From Proruminimicrobium sp963666965 (lineage in GTDB: Bacteria > Elusimicrobiota > Endomicrobiia > Endomicrobiales > Endomicrobiaceae), in assembly GCA_963666965.1 (NCBI GenBank), contig OY762939.1, positions 1,550,001 through 1,614,000 on the forward strand: DNA of 64,000 nt. Reading direction: 5' to 3'. Positions 8,701 through 17,205 of the stretch are shown in pieces. A program made the position numbers and the translations under genes. Within the stretch, counting starts at the first letter, position 1; every line of letters starts with the position of its first letter. The notes under the pieces were generated by a model. The model saw only the letters and a program-made list of their open reading frames with translations, was not told the origin of the DNA and did not search any database.

Positions 8701-11328
8701 TCAGGCATTTGTGCCGCAACATTTTTTATATTTTTTACCGCTGCCGCAAGGACAGGGATCGTTTCTGCCTATTTTTTTTATATCTTTGGCATTAACTCTA
8801 TTTGTGTTGCCGCTATCGATTTCTTTTTTATTTTTTAAATCCTGCTGTTCACCTTCAGACATCTTCTGCTGGTTAAAAACAGGCTTCGGGGCTATGTTTA
8901 CCTGCACCTTAAACACATATTCTATAGTGGCTTCTCTGATTCTTTTCATCATGTTATCAAACAGTATGAAAGATTCTTTCTGATATTCTATTTTGGGATC
9001 TTTTTGGGCATAAGCTCTAAATCCTATTCCTTTTTTAAGCTGATCCAGTTCATAAAGATTATCTTTCCATGCAGTATCTATCATCTGCAACAGAACCATT
9101 CTCTCTATATGTCCTAAAAGTTCCCCAGTAAGCTGTTCTCTTCTCTTTTCGTATGCTTCTTTAATTTTTTCAATAAGCATTTCTTTTAACAGTTCTTTAT
9201 TCAGATTGTTAATCTGTTCCTCACCGGGAATTTCAAAATTTATAGAGAAAGATCTTGTCATCCAAGCTTTAAAATTAGTCCATTCCCACTGTTCCGGATA
9301 GGCTTTTTCAGGCGCCCACATGTCTACTTTTTCCTCGGTTGATTCAAGAATCATGTCCTGTATAGTTGCGGAAACATCTTCTCCTTCCAGGATTTCATTT
9401 CTCAACCTGTAAACAGCCTCTCTCTGTTTATTCATAACGTTGTCAAAATCTATCAGCTGTTTTCTGATGTCAAAATTCATTCCTTCAACTTTTTTCTGTG
9501 CATTTTCTACTGCTTTTGATATCCACGGATGCTGTATATCTTCTCCTTCTTTCAAACCCAATTTCTGCATTAAAGAAGCCATTCTGTCCGAACCGAAAAG
9601 CCTCATCAATTCATCCTGCATGGAGAGATAAAAACGCGAAGCCCCGGGATCTCCCTGACGTCCGGATCTTCCTCTGAGCTGATTGTCAATTCGCCTTGAT
9701 TCATGTCTCTCAGTGCCTATTATGTAAAGACCGCCGGCATTTTTAACTTCAACATTCTGACCTTCAATGCCTGCGCCTAAAACTATATCTGTTCCTCTTC
9801 CTGCCATATTGGTGGCGATTGTTACTGCGCTTTTTGCGCCTGCCTGCGCTATTATTTGAGCTTCAAGTTCATGAAATTTTGCATTTAAGACATTGTGCGG
9901 TATTCCTTTTTTTCTCAATACTTCTGCAAGTTTTTCAGATTTTTCAATTGAACGCGTGCCAACCAAAACAGGCTGTCCGGCCTTCCAGCATTTTTCAATA
10001 TCTTCAACTATAGCGTTATATTTTTCTTTTTCTGTTCTGTATATAACATCCGGATAATCTTTTCTGACCATCGGATTATTAGTAGGAACTTCCACAACTT
10101 CAAGTTTGTAGATTTCCCAAAATTCTGCCGCCTCGGTCAAAGCCGTACCCGTCATACCGGATATTTTTTTATACATTCTGAAGAAATTTTGAAATGTTAT
10201 GGTAGCCATAGTCTGGTTTTCTTCAGCTATTTTCATATTTTCTTTGGCTTCAACAGCCTGATGAAGTCCGTCAGACCATCTTCTGCCCGGCATAAGTCTT
10301 CCGGTAAATTCATCAACAATCATTACCTCGCCGTCTTTTACAACATAGTGAACATCTCTTTTATAAAGATTGTGAGCTCTTACTGCCTGAGTCAAATGAT
10401 GCACCCATTCTGACTGTAAATCATCGTAAATATTTTTAAGTCCCAGAACTTTTTCAGCTTTCAGAACTCCCTGTTCCGTCAGAACAACCGTATGGTTTTT
10501 TTCGTCAACAAGATAATCATATCCCTTTGCCAAATCAACGCCGTCATACTTAGCTTTGACTTCTTCAGCTTCTGTTATAAATCTGCCGTTTAACATAGGA
10601 ACTATTCTGTTTGCAACATAATATTTATCTGTCGATTGTTCTCCCGCTCCGGAAATTATAAGAGGAGTTCTTGCTTCATCTATAAGAATCGAATCGACTT
10701 CGTCTATTATTGCATAATGTAACGGTCTTAAAACTCTTTGTTCCTTTGAAATAACCATGTTGTCTCTGAGATAATCAAATCCAAGTTCATTATTTGTAAC
10801 ATAGGTTATATCGCACTGATAAGCCTGCTTTCTCTCTTCATTAGAGACATCATGACATACGTTTCCGACAGTCATGCCTAAAGCATTATATATAGGCTGC
10901 ATCCACTCTTTGTCTCTTTTTGCAAGATAATCGTTAACAGTAACAACGTGAACGCCTTTACCCTCAAGAGCATTTAAATAGACAGCAAGAGTAGCAACAA
11001 GAGTTTTTCCTTCACCCGTTCTCATTTCGGCTATTTTCCCGCTGTGAAGTATGTAGCCTCCTATAAGCTGGACATCAAAATGTCTAAGGCCTATTGTTCT
11101 TTTTGAAGCTTCTCTTACACATGCAAATGCTTCAGGCAAAATAGAATTAAGCGTTTCGCCTTTTGCAATTCTTTCTTTAAATTCCTGTGTTTTTGATTTC
11201 AATTCTTCGTCGGAAAGTTTTTCTATTTCAGATTCCAGCGAGTTTATTTTGTCAACTACAGGCCTGATTTTTTTTATATCTCTCTCATTCTGCGAACCAA
11301 ATATGGCTCCAATCAATGCCTTAATCAT
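8701..11328 (-). CDS. secA: Preprotein translocase subunit SecA
   Basis: 875-residue motor ATPase of the general secretion pathway. Walker A RTGEGKTLVATL is near residue 103; DEVDSILIDEARTPL follows (Walker B DEVD region, about 208). The helicase arm has TNMAGRGTDIVLG and QLRGRSGRQGDPG. The C-terminal zinc/SecB-binding tail has the C-x-C-x8-C-C pattern (DPCPCGSGKKYKKCCG) at the extreme end. The length is normal. A GGGAG lies 8 nt before the ATG. It is the first gene of the secA-lnt-prfB-ALDH-kinase run. Confidence 0.97.
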   Translation of the reverse strand: MIKALIGAIFGSQNERDIKKIRPVVDKINSLESEIEKLSDEELKSKTQEFKERIAKGETLNSILPEAFACVREASKRTIGLRHFDVQLIGGYILHSGKIAEMRTGEGKTLVATLAVYLNALEGKGVHVVTVNDYLAKRDKEWMQPIYNALGMTVGNVCHDVSNEERKQAYQCDITYVTNNELGFDYLRDNMVISKEQRVLRPLHYAIIDEVDSILIDEARTPLIISGAGEQSTDKYYVANRIVPMLNGRFITEAEEVKAKYDGVDLAKGYDYLVDEKNHTVVLTEQGVLKAEKVLGLKNIYDDLQSEWVHHLTQAVRAHNLYKRDVHYVVKDGEVMIVDEFTGRLMPGRRWSDGLHQAVEAKENMKIAEENQTMATITFQNFFRMYKKISGMTGTALTEAAEFWEIYKLEVVEVPTNNPMVRKDYPDVIYRTEKEKYNAIVEDIEKCWKAGQPVLVGTRSIEKSEKLAEVLRKKGIPHNVLNAKFHELEAQIIAQAGAKSAVTIATNMAGRGTDIVLGAGIEGQNVEVKNAGGLYIIGTERHESRRIDNQLRGRSGRQGDPGASRFYLSMQDELMRLFGSDRMASLMQKLGLKEGEDIQHPWISKAVENAQKKVEGMNFDIRKQLIDFDNVMNKQREAVYRLRNEILEGEDVSATIQDMILESTEEKVDMWAPEKAYPEQWEWTNFKAWMTRSFSINFEIPGEEQINNLNKELLKEMLIEKIKEAYEKRREQLTGELLGHIERMVLLQMIDTAWKDNLYELDQLKKGIGFRAYAQKDPKIEYQKESFILFDNMMKRIREATIEYVFKVQVNIAPKPVFNQQKMSEGEQQDLKNKKEIDSGNTNRVNAKDIKKIGRNDPCPCGSGKKYKKCCGTNA

Positions 11329-11656
11329 CGTAACATCTCCCTATTATAAAACAAATTTTACGAATATGATTTTACATTTTTTACATCTAAAATTCAATCA
11401 TTTTTTAGATATTTTAAAAGATAAAACAACTATTGAATTTTAATTTTAATTATTTTTTAACGGATTTATTTTTAAGGAGAGATGAATTTGTTTATTTTAT
11501 ATATTTTTATTGTAAATTTCGACACTGCAATTTACTGTATTGTCGCATGAAACTTTTCCGTCTTGAATTCTTTGAAATTCACAGGTTCTTTCTTATATTT
11601 TGCTTTTTATAAAACATTTCGGCCAAACAAGATTATGCCTTTTATAAAATATTAGT
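11329..11656. other. 328-bp AT-rich intergenic region (secA leader / RNase H-gene trailer)
   Basis: The stretch separates the RNase H gene stop from the secA start, both on the minus strand. On the minus strand a TATAAT at 11343-11348 lies so close to secA that its start site would fall in the ribosome site, so it may not be the real promoter. A 22-codon plus-strand frame (11482-11550) with an AAGGAG only 2 nt before its ATG would encode a hydrophobic peptide; I see no support beyond that. Short inverted repeats exist, but no clear terminator. Confidence 0.4.
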
Positions 11657-12337
11657 TTATACGGTTGCAGCCTTAGCCAGTTTATCGGCAATATTATTTT
11701 TTATATTGCCGGTGTGACTGTCTATTTTTCTCCAGTATATTGTTATACCCGAAGCTGAAATAATTTTAACATATTCAACGGCAAGTATATTTTTAGGTTT
11801 CCATTTGCCGGTTACAAAATATTCAATGCCTAAATAATCATAATTTATTCTTATTTTTTCTATATTATTTTCTTTACACCAGTTTACAACTTCTATAACC
11901 GCGCATAATTCTCCGCCGAACTGTCTTGCCGAAGTATCTTCTATATTTTTTGATATCTCCTTTATTTTCCTGTCTCCCAAAAACACAACCGCACCGCATC
12001 CTGTTTTGCCGTTTATATAAGAACCGTCTACAAAAGCCTCATAAATACCGCTCTCCTCTTTATGCGATTCAAATCCGTTCGCCTGTTCCCATGATTTATT
12101 TATGATATCAACGGCGGCATGATCTTTTATGTTAAGATTCACGATAGAATATGATTTTTTTGAGGGTTTATAATATAAATTGATTTTGCCGAGATTTACA
12201 AGAGTATTTTTCAACGATATCTGAACCGTATAATCTCTGAAAGAGTCTGAATTAAGAGAGGCGTTCAATCCGTTTTTTTTTATAATTTCTATGAATTTTG
12301 AGGCAAAAGCAGAAAGTTCATTTTTGAATAATGTCAT
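11657..12337 (-). CDS. RNase HI-domain protein with unassigned N-terminal domain
   Basis: 226 residues. The C-terminal two thirds (about 100-226) form an RNase HI domain that would cleave RNA in RNA:DNA hybrids. The four acidic positions are visible: Asp in EAFVDGSY, Glu in FGGELCAV, Asp in RINYDYLGIEY, and Asp in NNIADKLAKAA, with the His of DSHTGN. The first about 95 residues are not the usual RNase H hybrid-binding domain and I do not recognise them. This is the last gene of the lptF-lptG-murI-queDCE run, directly after queE (stop to start adjacency at 12337/12338). Confidence 0.82.
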   Translation of the reverse strand: MTLFKNELSAFASKFIEIIKKNGLNASLNSDSFRDYTVQISLKNTLVNLGKINLYYKPSKKSYSIVNLNIKDHAAVDIINKSWEQANGFESHKEESGIYEAFVDGSYINGKTGCGAVVFLGDRKIKEISKNIEDTSARQFGGELCAVIEVVNWCKENNIEKIRINYDYLGIEYFVTGKWKPKNILAVEYVKIISASGITIYWRKIDSHTGNIKNNIADKLAKAATV

Positions 12338-13051
12338 TTATTTTATATCCCATATTTTATGCATTTGCGGCAAAATTCTTACATCTTTTATTTTAGCAGA
12401 TGCGGCTGCATAAAATTCAACAACCTTGCCGTATTCTTTTAAATTATTTGAATCAGGCTGCAAAACCAGTTTTATATTTTTTGAAACAGATTCAATCGTA
12501 TTGACGGCCTTTATAAATTCTTCTTTACTTGTATTTTTTGATATCACTATTTTCACAAAAACTTTTTTACTAGCTATTTTTAAGAATTGTTTATGCTCGC
12601 AAAGATAATCTCTTTTACATGCCGACTTTAATTTTATATCCATCGAAACAATGTCGCACAATTTATGTATTTTCCTAAATTCTTCAGGCAAAGTCCCGTT
12701 TGTTTCAAGATAAACATTTATTTGTTTCTCCTTAATACGTTTCAAAAAATATCTCAAAAAATCCGTATAAATGAGCGGCTCTCCTCCGGTAACTGATATT
12801 GAAGGAATCTGTCCGAAAAAAAATTTTTTATTTTTTTTAATTATTTTTAAAACTGCGGCGCACAATTGCTCGGGAGAATAACAGCCGTTTTTATTATTTG
12901 CCGTTAAAGAATATTTTGTATCACAGTAAGAACACCTTATGTTGCATCCGGAAAATCTTACAAATATTTGCGGAATGCCGGCATAAATGCCCTCTCCCTG
13001 GTAAGAAAAAAATATTTCATTTACCTGAGCTTTTTGAGAATGACGGGTCAT
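12338..13051 (-). CDS. queE: 7-carboxy-7-deazaguanine synthase (radical SAM)
   Basis: Converts 6-carboxytetrahydropterin to 7-carboxy-7-deazaguanine in queuosine/preQ0 synthesis. 237 residues. FFSYQGEGIYAGIPQIF precedes the cluster motif SGCNIRCSYCDTKYS (C-x3-C-x2-C, about residues 34-41), and SVTGGEPLIY is the SAM-binding GGE motif. Its start lies 35 nt inside the end of queC, and GGAATAA precedes the ATG. With queC and queD it forms a complete deazaguanine set. Confidence 0.95.
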   Translation of the reverse strand: MTRHSQKAQVNEIFFSYQGEGIYAGIPQIFVRFSGCNIRCSYCDTKYSLTANNKNGCYSPEQLCAAVLKIIKKNKKFFFGQIPSISVTGGEPLIYTDFLRYFLKRIKEKQINVYLETNGTLPEEFRKIHKLCDIVSMDIKLKSACKRDYLCEHKQFLKIASKKVFVKIVISKNTSKEEFIKAVNTIESVSKNIKLVLQPDSNNLKEYGKVVEFYAAASAKIKDVRILPQMHKIWDIK

Positions 13052-13679
13052 TTATTCCAACCTCTTTAAAACCTTTTGCGCGCAGCTTGCATGAATCGCA
13101 TGTCCCGCACGGTATTTTTTTTCCGTTATAACAGCTCCATGTATATTTATATGGAACTTTCAAATTTAATCCGAGTTTTATTATTTCATTTTTTGACATT
13201 CTTTCTATCGGAGCTATTATTTCAATATTATTTTTTAGAGATTTTAAAACATCTCTCATCGCCTTTAAATAAGACGGCGTGCAATCCGGATAAGAAGAAA
13301 AATCAACAGCATTTACGCCGAGAAAAATCGCCTGCGCTTTGATCGTTTCGGCATAAGATACGGCATATGAAAGAAATATTGTATTTCTGCCTGGCACATA
13401 AGTTGTCGGGACGTATCCTTCTTTTATTGTTTTATGTTCAGGAACTTTAACGGATTTATCTACCAGAGAGCTTTTACACCAAGGTATCGCTATTTTTATC
13501 ACACTGTAATTAAGATTTAACATCTTTGCGATTTTAGAAGCCGTTTTTATTTCTTTTTTATGTTTCTGCCCGTAGTCAAAAATTAGACAGCTGACTTTAT
13601 AGCCTTTTGACAACGCATAATATAGAACTGTTGTTGAATCTAAACCGCCCGAGAATAAAACTACAGCTTTCTTTTTCAT
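13017..13679 (-). CDS. queC: 7-cyano-7-deazaguanine (preQ0) synthase
   Basis: ATP-dependent conversion of carboxy-deazaguanine to preQ0. The PP-loop VLFSGGLDSTTVLYY is at the N-terminus. The C-terminal zinc site has the pattern C-x8-C-x2-C-x2-C in WSCYNGKKIPCGTCDSC. 220 residues from the ATG at 13679, which overlaps the queD stop as ATGA; a longer in-frame extension to 13715 would run into queD and is unlikely. Confidence 0.95.
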   Translation of the reverse strand: MKKKAVVLFSGGLDSTTVLYYALSKGYKVSCLIFDYGQKHKKEIKTASKIAKMLNLNYSVIKIAIPWCKSSLVDKSVKVPEHKTIKEGYVPTTYVPGRNTIFLSYAVSYAETIKAQAIFLGVNAVDFSSYPDCTPSYLKAMRDVLKSLKNNIEIIAPIERMSKNEIIKLGLNLKVPYKYTWSCYNGKKIPCGTCDSCKLRAKGFKEVGINDPSFSKSSGK

Positions 13680-14044
13680 TTGCTTACAATCGCAGATGAC
13701 GTTTCGCTTTCCCATACCTCAACCTCATAAACTTTTATGTCATCCGTCTCCAATTTTTTCATTTGTTCAAAAACAAAAGCAGCTATATTTTCAGCAGTAG
13801 GATTTGTTATATCAAAAGGCGGCGTTTCGTTTAAACATTTATGATCAAGGCCCGCCATTATTGCAGCAAGATGTTTTTTTATATCAGTAAAATCAATAAG
13901 CATTCCGGCAGAATCAAGTTTGCAGCCTGACAGACAGACTCTTACTTTCCAATTGTGCCCATGAAGATTTTCACACTTGCCTTTATACTCCCTCAGAAAA
14001 TGAGCCGACGAAAAATTACCGAATACAGAAAGTTTGTATTTCAT
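13676..14044 (-). CDS. queD: 6-carboxy-5,6,7,8-tetrahydropterin synthase
   Basis: Makes carboxytetrahydropterin from dihydroneopterin triphosphate. 122 residues. The zinc histidines and active-site Cys are seen in FSSAHFLREYKGKCENLHGHNW (H15-region, Cys near 26, HGH near 30), and the C-terminal EVWESETSSA carries the conserved Glu. Starts right after murI and overlaps queC by 4 nt. Confidence 0.94.
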   Translation of the reverse strand: MKYKLSVFGNFSSAHFLREYKGKCENLHGHNWKVRVCLSGCKLDSAGMLIDFTDIKKHLAAIMAGLDHKCLNETPPFDITNPTAENIAAFVFEQMKKLETDDIKVYEVEVWESETSSAIVSK

Positions 14045-14860
14045 TTATTTATCCAATTCCACTTTTTTTACGTTCTTTATCTCTTTGCCGAAAAAATTAC
14101 TTCCGAGTTTTTTAAATTTTTCAGGGCTGTCGCTTACATAAAACAAATGTTTTCCTTTAGAACCGTCATTAGCTATATTTTTTTCATTAATAAGCTGTTT
14201 AACTTCCATTGCTACGGCTATGGCAGAATCTATTATTTTTATATTTTTACCTATAACTTCTTTTATTGATTTTTTCAAAAGAGGATAATGGGTACACCCC
14301 AAAATAATCGTATCTGCTTTCTTTTTTAAAATTTCCGTCAAATACTGTTTAATTATAGTTTTTGTGATTTTTGTATTAAACCAGCCTTCTTCAACAAGCG
14401 GAACAAATAAAGGACATGCCTGCGAAAAAATTATCGCCGACTTATCATGTTTTTTTATTTCTTTTACATAAGCTCCGCTTTTTATTGTTCCTTCTGTTCC
14501 TATAACGGCAATTCGTCTGTTTTTTGTATTTTCCAAAGCCATAACAGAGCCTGCCGTAATAACGCCTATAACCGGAACATCTATATTTTTTTTCAACGCA
14601 TCAAGACTGAAAGCAGAAGCGGTATTGCAGGCAACAACTATCAGCTTTACATCATGCTTTACCAAAAATTTCGATATCCCCATAGCAAAATCGGTAACAA
14701 CTTTTTGCGATTTAGACCCGTACGGCACATGAGCCGTATCGCCAAAATAAATTATATTTTCTTTTGGCATTATCTTTGCCACAGCAGACATTACGGTAAG
14801 TCCGCCGAGCCCTGAGTCAAAAATTCCTATAGCAGATTTTTTATTCATTTTTATTTTCAC
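14045..14860 (-). CDS. murI: Glutamate racemase
   Basis: Provides D-glutamate for peptidoglycan. Signatures GIFDSGLGGLTVM, VACNTASA (first catalytic Cys) and ILGCTHYPLL (second catalytic Cys) are all present. 271 residues if the GTG at 14860 is used; an ATG at 14848 starts four codons later and may be the true start. A TATAAT at 14867-14872 lies inside the lptG end just upstream, possibly an internal promoter. Confidence 0.94.
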   Translation of the reverse strand: MKIKMNKKSAIGIFDSGLGGLTVMSAVAKIMPKENIIYFGDTAHVPYGSKSQKVVTDFAMGISKFLVKHDVKLIVVACNTASAFSLDALKKNIDVPVIGVITAGSVMALENTKNRRIAVIGTEGTIKSGAYVKEIKKHDKSAIIFSQACPLFVPLVEEGWFNTKITKTIIKQYLTEILKKKADTIILGCTHYPLLKKSIKEVIGKNIKIIDSAIAVAMEVKQLINEKNIANDGSKGKHLFYVSDSPEKFKKLGSNFFGKEIKNVKKVELDK

Positions 14861-14872
14861 TTGATCATTATA

Positions 14873-15958
14873 CTATGTTTTTATTTTTGATAAAAGATAT
14901 ATTCCTATTATACCGAATACAATGTTCGGCATCCAAGCCGCAAGACCGACGCTTAAAATAAGATTTTCCCCTAATGTCAGCGAAAATGCCTGAAGAGTCC
15001 AGTATATAAAAGAAAAAATAAGCGCAAAAGTAAAACTTATAATTTTGCCGAATCTTTTGCCCAGTCCCAAAGCAAAAGGAATACCCATCATCATAACAAT
15101 AATGTGACAAAATACGCTCGCAAAACGCATGTTATATTTTATTTGGTCTTTTAATGTATTTTTGCCAAGCATCTGATTCTTTTGTATATATTGCCTGAAT
15201 GTCTTTAAATTCATCTGTTCATAGCGGAGATCTTCCGAAACAAAATCATGCGGTTTCAATTCAGTCTGATAAAATCTGTTCTGAAAATATTTTTCATGCC
15301 ATTTATTCAAATTATCAAAGTTTCTTTCGACTCCATTTTTGAGAATCCATCCTTTGTTGTTATAAAGAGCTTCACCCACAACTATATTTTTTTTCAGATA
15401 ATAATTGTCATCATATTCGTCTATAATAATATTTCTCATATAACCTTCATTTATATTCATATATCCTACCGACATTCTGGCATCATCTTTTAGCGCAACA
15501 ATAATATTTTTATACTCGCCTTTTAATTTTTCATCATCTTTATTTTTTTCTATCTTTACATTTCTAACATAGGATGCAAGTTCGACTGTTTTTGGTATAA
15601 GTAATTCTCTTGCGGCAAAATCAAGAATTCCCAATGCTAAACCGATAACCATAAAAAGAGATATGATTTTCCACAAGTTAATCCCTGAGGCTTTTAATAT
15701 TGTTATTTCATTTCGTTTGGCCAAATCTCCCAGAGAAAACAAAAGGGCAAGCAGAACCGATAACGCAAATACGTCTATAGTCCACCAAGGCAGATTAAAA
15801 AATAGATATTCTACAATAGTGAGAAACGGAGTTTTTTGTTCCATATAAAAATTCATTTCTCTGAATAATTCTGAAATAAGAACTATAAAGCCGAAAGCAA
15901 GAGTAGTAAAAAAAAGAGGTTTTAAAAATTGTTTTGATATATAAAAATATATTTTCAT
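14873..15958 (-). CDS. lptG: LPS export permease LptG-like (YjgP/YjgQ family)
   Basis: 361-residue inner-membrane subunit of the LptB2FG lipopolysaccharide extractor. Membrane helices lie at about 12-32, 55-75 and 97-117 on the N-terminal side and three more at about 275-355, with a periplasmic beta-jellyroll in between. The LAKRNEITILKASGINLWKI segment is the coupling helix that contacts LptB. It overlaps lptF by 4 nt (ATGA). LptF and LptG are hard to tell apart by sequence; I name them by order. Confidence 0.85.
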   Translation of the reverse strand: MKIYFYISKQFLKPLFFTTLAFGFIVLISELFREMNFYMEQKTPFLTIVEYLFFNLPWWTIDVFALSVLLALLFSLGDLAKRNEITILKASGINLWKIISLFMVIGLALGILDFAARELLIPKTVELASYVRNVKIEKNKDDEKLKGEYKNIIVALKDDARMSVGYMNINEGYMRNIIIDEYDDNYYLKKNIVVGEALYNNKGWILKNGVERNFDNLNKWHEKYFQNRFYQTELKPHDFVSEDLRYEQMNLKTFRQYIQKNQMLGKNTLKDQIKYNMRFASVFCHIIVMMMGIPFALGLGKRFGKIISFTFALIFSFIYWTLQAFSLTLGENLILSVGLAAWMPNIVFGIIGIYLLSKIKT

Positions 15959-17058
15959 TTTCTGCTCATCTTTTTCAGCAAAAATACGCCTGCTGCTGCT
16001 GTCGTCAAATTAGGCAGCCACATTATTAAAGCAGAAGGGATATGCCCTTTCTCGCCGATATTTAAAGCAACGATCAAAAGCATATAAAAACCAAATAATA
16101 TCGCCAGGCTGATTCCAAACCCGACAGCTTTGCCGCCTTTGCCCGACATAATACCGACCGGAATTGCAATCATGGCTATAAATACGGGCGCCAAAGCCAA
16201 AACCCATCTTAACCAATATTCATTTTTATATTTATAAATCTGAGGATCATTTTTTGCGAACGTTTTTATTTTTTCTCTTATTTTTGAGGACTTTATCTCT
16301 TTCAAAGTCATATCTCCCAGACTTAAATTTGAAGATACGGGTATTTCAAATTCATATGAGGCAAAATGCACATGAAGCATATTTTCAGGTTTTTCAGGAT
16401 CAATTCTCTGCCAGTATCCGTTAAAAAGTTTAAACACCACTATTCCTCTTTCAACCCGCACTGTTGCGGACGAAGAGGCTATTCTCCACGGTATCATATC
16501 CTCGCTTTTATCATCGCTTGAATACTTATAAACATTAACACCGGACAGGACATTATTTTTAGGATTTACTTTATGGGCATACACTTTATACTCGCCTACC
16601 TGCGTAATTGTTTTTTCATTGAATTTTGCCAGTGGGCTTTCGGTGGCAATTTGTTTATATAAAGTTCTGAAATATTTAAATGTTGACGGAGAAAATGAAT
16701 GATTGAAATAAACAAGACCGAGACTTATAAAAATTACCAAAACGATTATAGGCATTGATAATGTTTTATAATCTATCCCGGTTGACTTCATTATTGTTAT
16801 TTCATTGTCTTCGGCGAATCTGCCGTAACACAAAAGAACTCCGAAAAGTATAGACATTGGAATTGTCAGACATAAAATATTCGGTATAACGAGCAAAAAC
16901 AGTTTAAAAACAAGCAAAAAAGCAACACCTTTTGACAAAAAAAGATCTATAAGCATTATGACCTGTTCAAGCAATATTGTTATAGAAAAAACAATAAGCC
17001 CGAATAAAAACGAACCGAGAAACTCTCTAACTATATATTTATCTAGTATTTTTATCAT
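15955..17058 (-). CDS. lptF: LPS export permease LptF-like (YjgP/YjgQ family)
   Basis: 367 residues with the same architecture as the following gene: two to three N-terminal helices, the coupling segment FAEDNEITIMKSTGIDYKTL (about residues 75-94), a periplasmic domain, and three C-terminal helices. It begins the lptF-lptG-murI-queDCE-RNase H run. The presence of LptF/LptG indicates an outer membrane with LPS or a similar lipid. Confidence 0.85.
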   Translation of the reverse strand: MIKILDKYIVREFLGSFLFGLIVFSITILLEQVIMLIDLFLSKGVAFLLVFKLFLLVIPNILCLTIPMSILFGVLLCYGRFAEDNEITIMKSTGIDYKTLSMPIIVLVIFISLGLVYFNHSFSPSTFKYFRTLYKQIATESPLAKFNEKTITQVGEYKVYAHKVNPKNNVLSGVNVYKYSSDDKSEDMIPWRIASSSATVRVERGIVVFKLFNGYWQRIDPEKPENMLHVHFASYEFEIPVSSNLSLGDMTLKEIKSSKIREKIKTFAKNDPQIYKYKNEYWLRWVLALAPVFIAMIAIPVGIMSGKGGKAVGFGISLAILFGFYMLLIVALNIGEKGHIPSALIMWLPNLTTAAAGVFLLKKMSRK

Positions 17059-17205
17059 TTTCAGAGTTGATTATACCATAATGGAATAAGAAACAAAATA
17101 ATTTTAAACTCAGCAATTGCCCAGTAATGAAAGCCGAGCAGAAATTAATCCTGCAGCATATTTACCTGAATTGGTATTTTTTAAATTTTCAAACAACGGA
17201 TGCTG
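17059..17205. other. Junction between rSAM array and lptF operon
   Basis: 147 bp after the last gene of the radical SAM array. A minus-strand TATAAT at 17070-17075 stands 11 nt before the lptF start; the -35 region (TTTTGT, 17-nt spacer) is weak. I see no strong terminator for the long array here, so read-through into lptFG is possible. I looked for a copy of the tRNA-Pro 3' end as an integration scar and found none. Confidence 0.45.

Noticed and set aside
11343..11348. secA promoter -10 box
   Set aside because: A perfect TATAAT, but the start point would fall within the ribosome site and no -35 is seen, so I do not call it a promoter.
11482..11550. 22-codon hydrophobic plus-strand frame
   Set aside because: The AAGGAG is only 2 nt from the ATG, and there is no other support such as a promoter or known family.
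13680..14044. preQ1 riboswitch for the que genes
   Set aside because: queD starts directly after murI without a leader, leaving no room for one.
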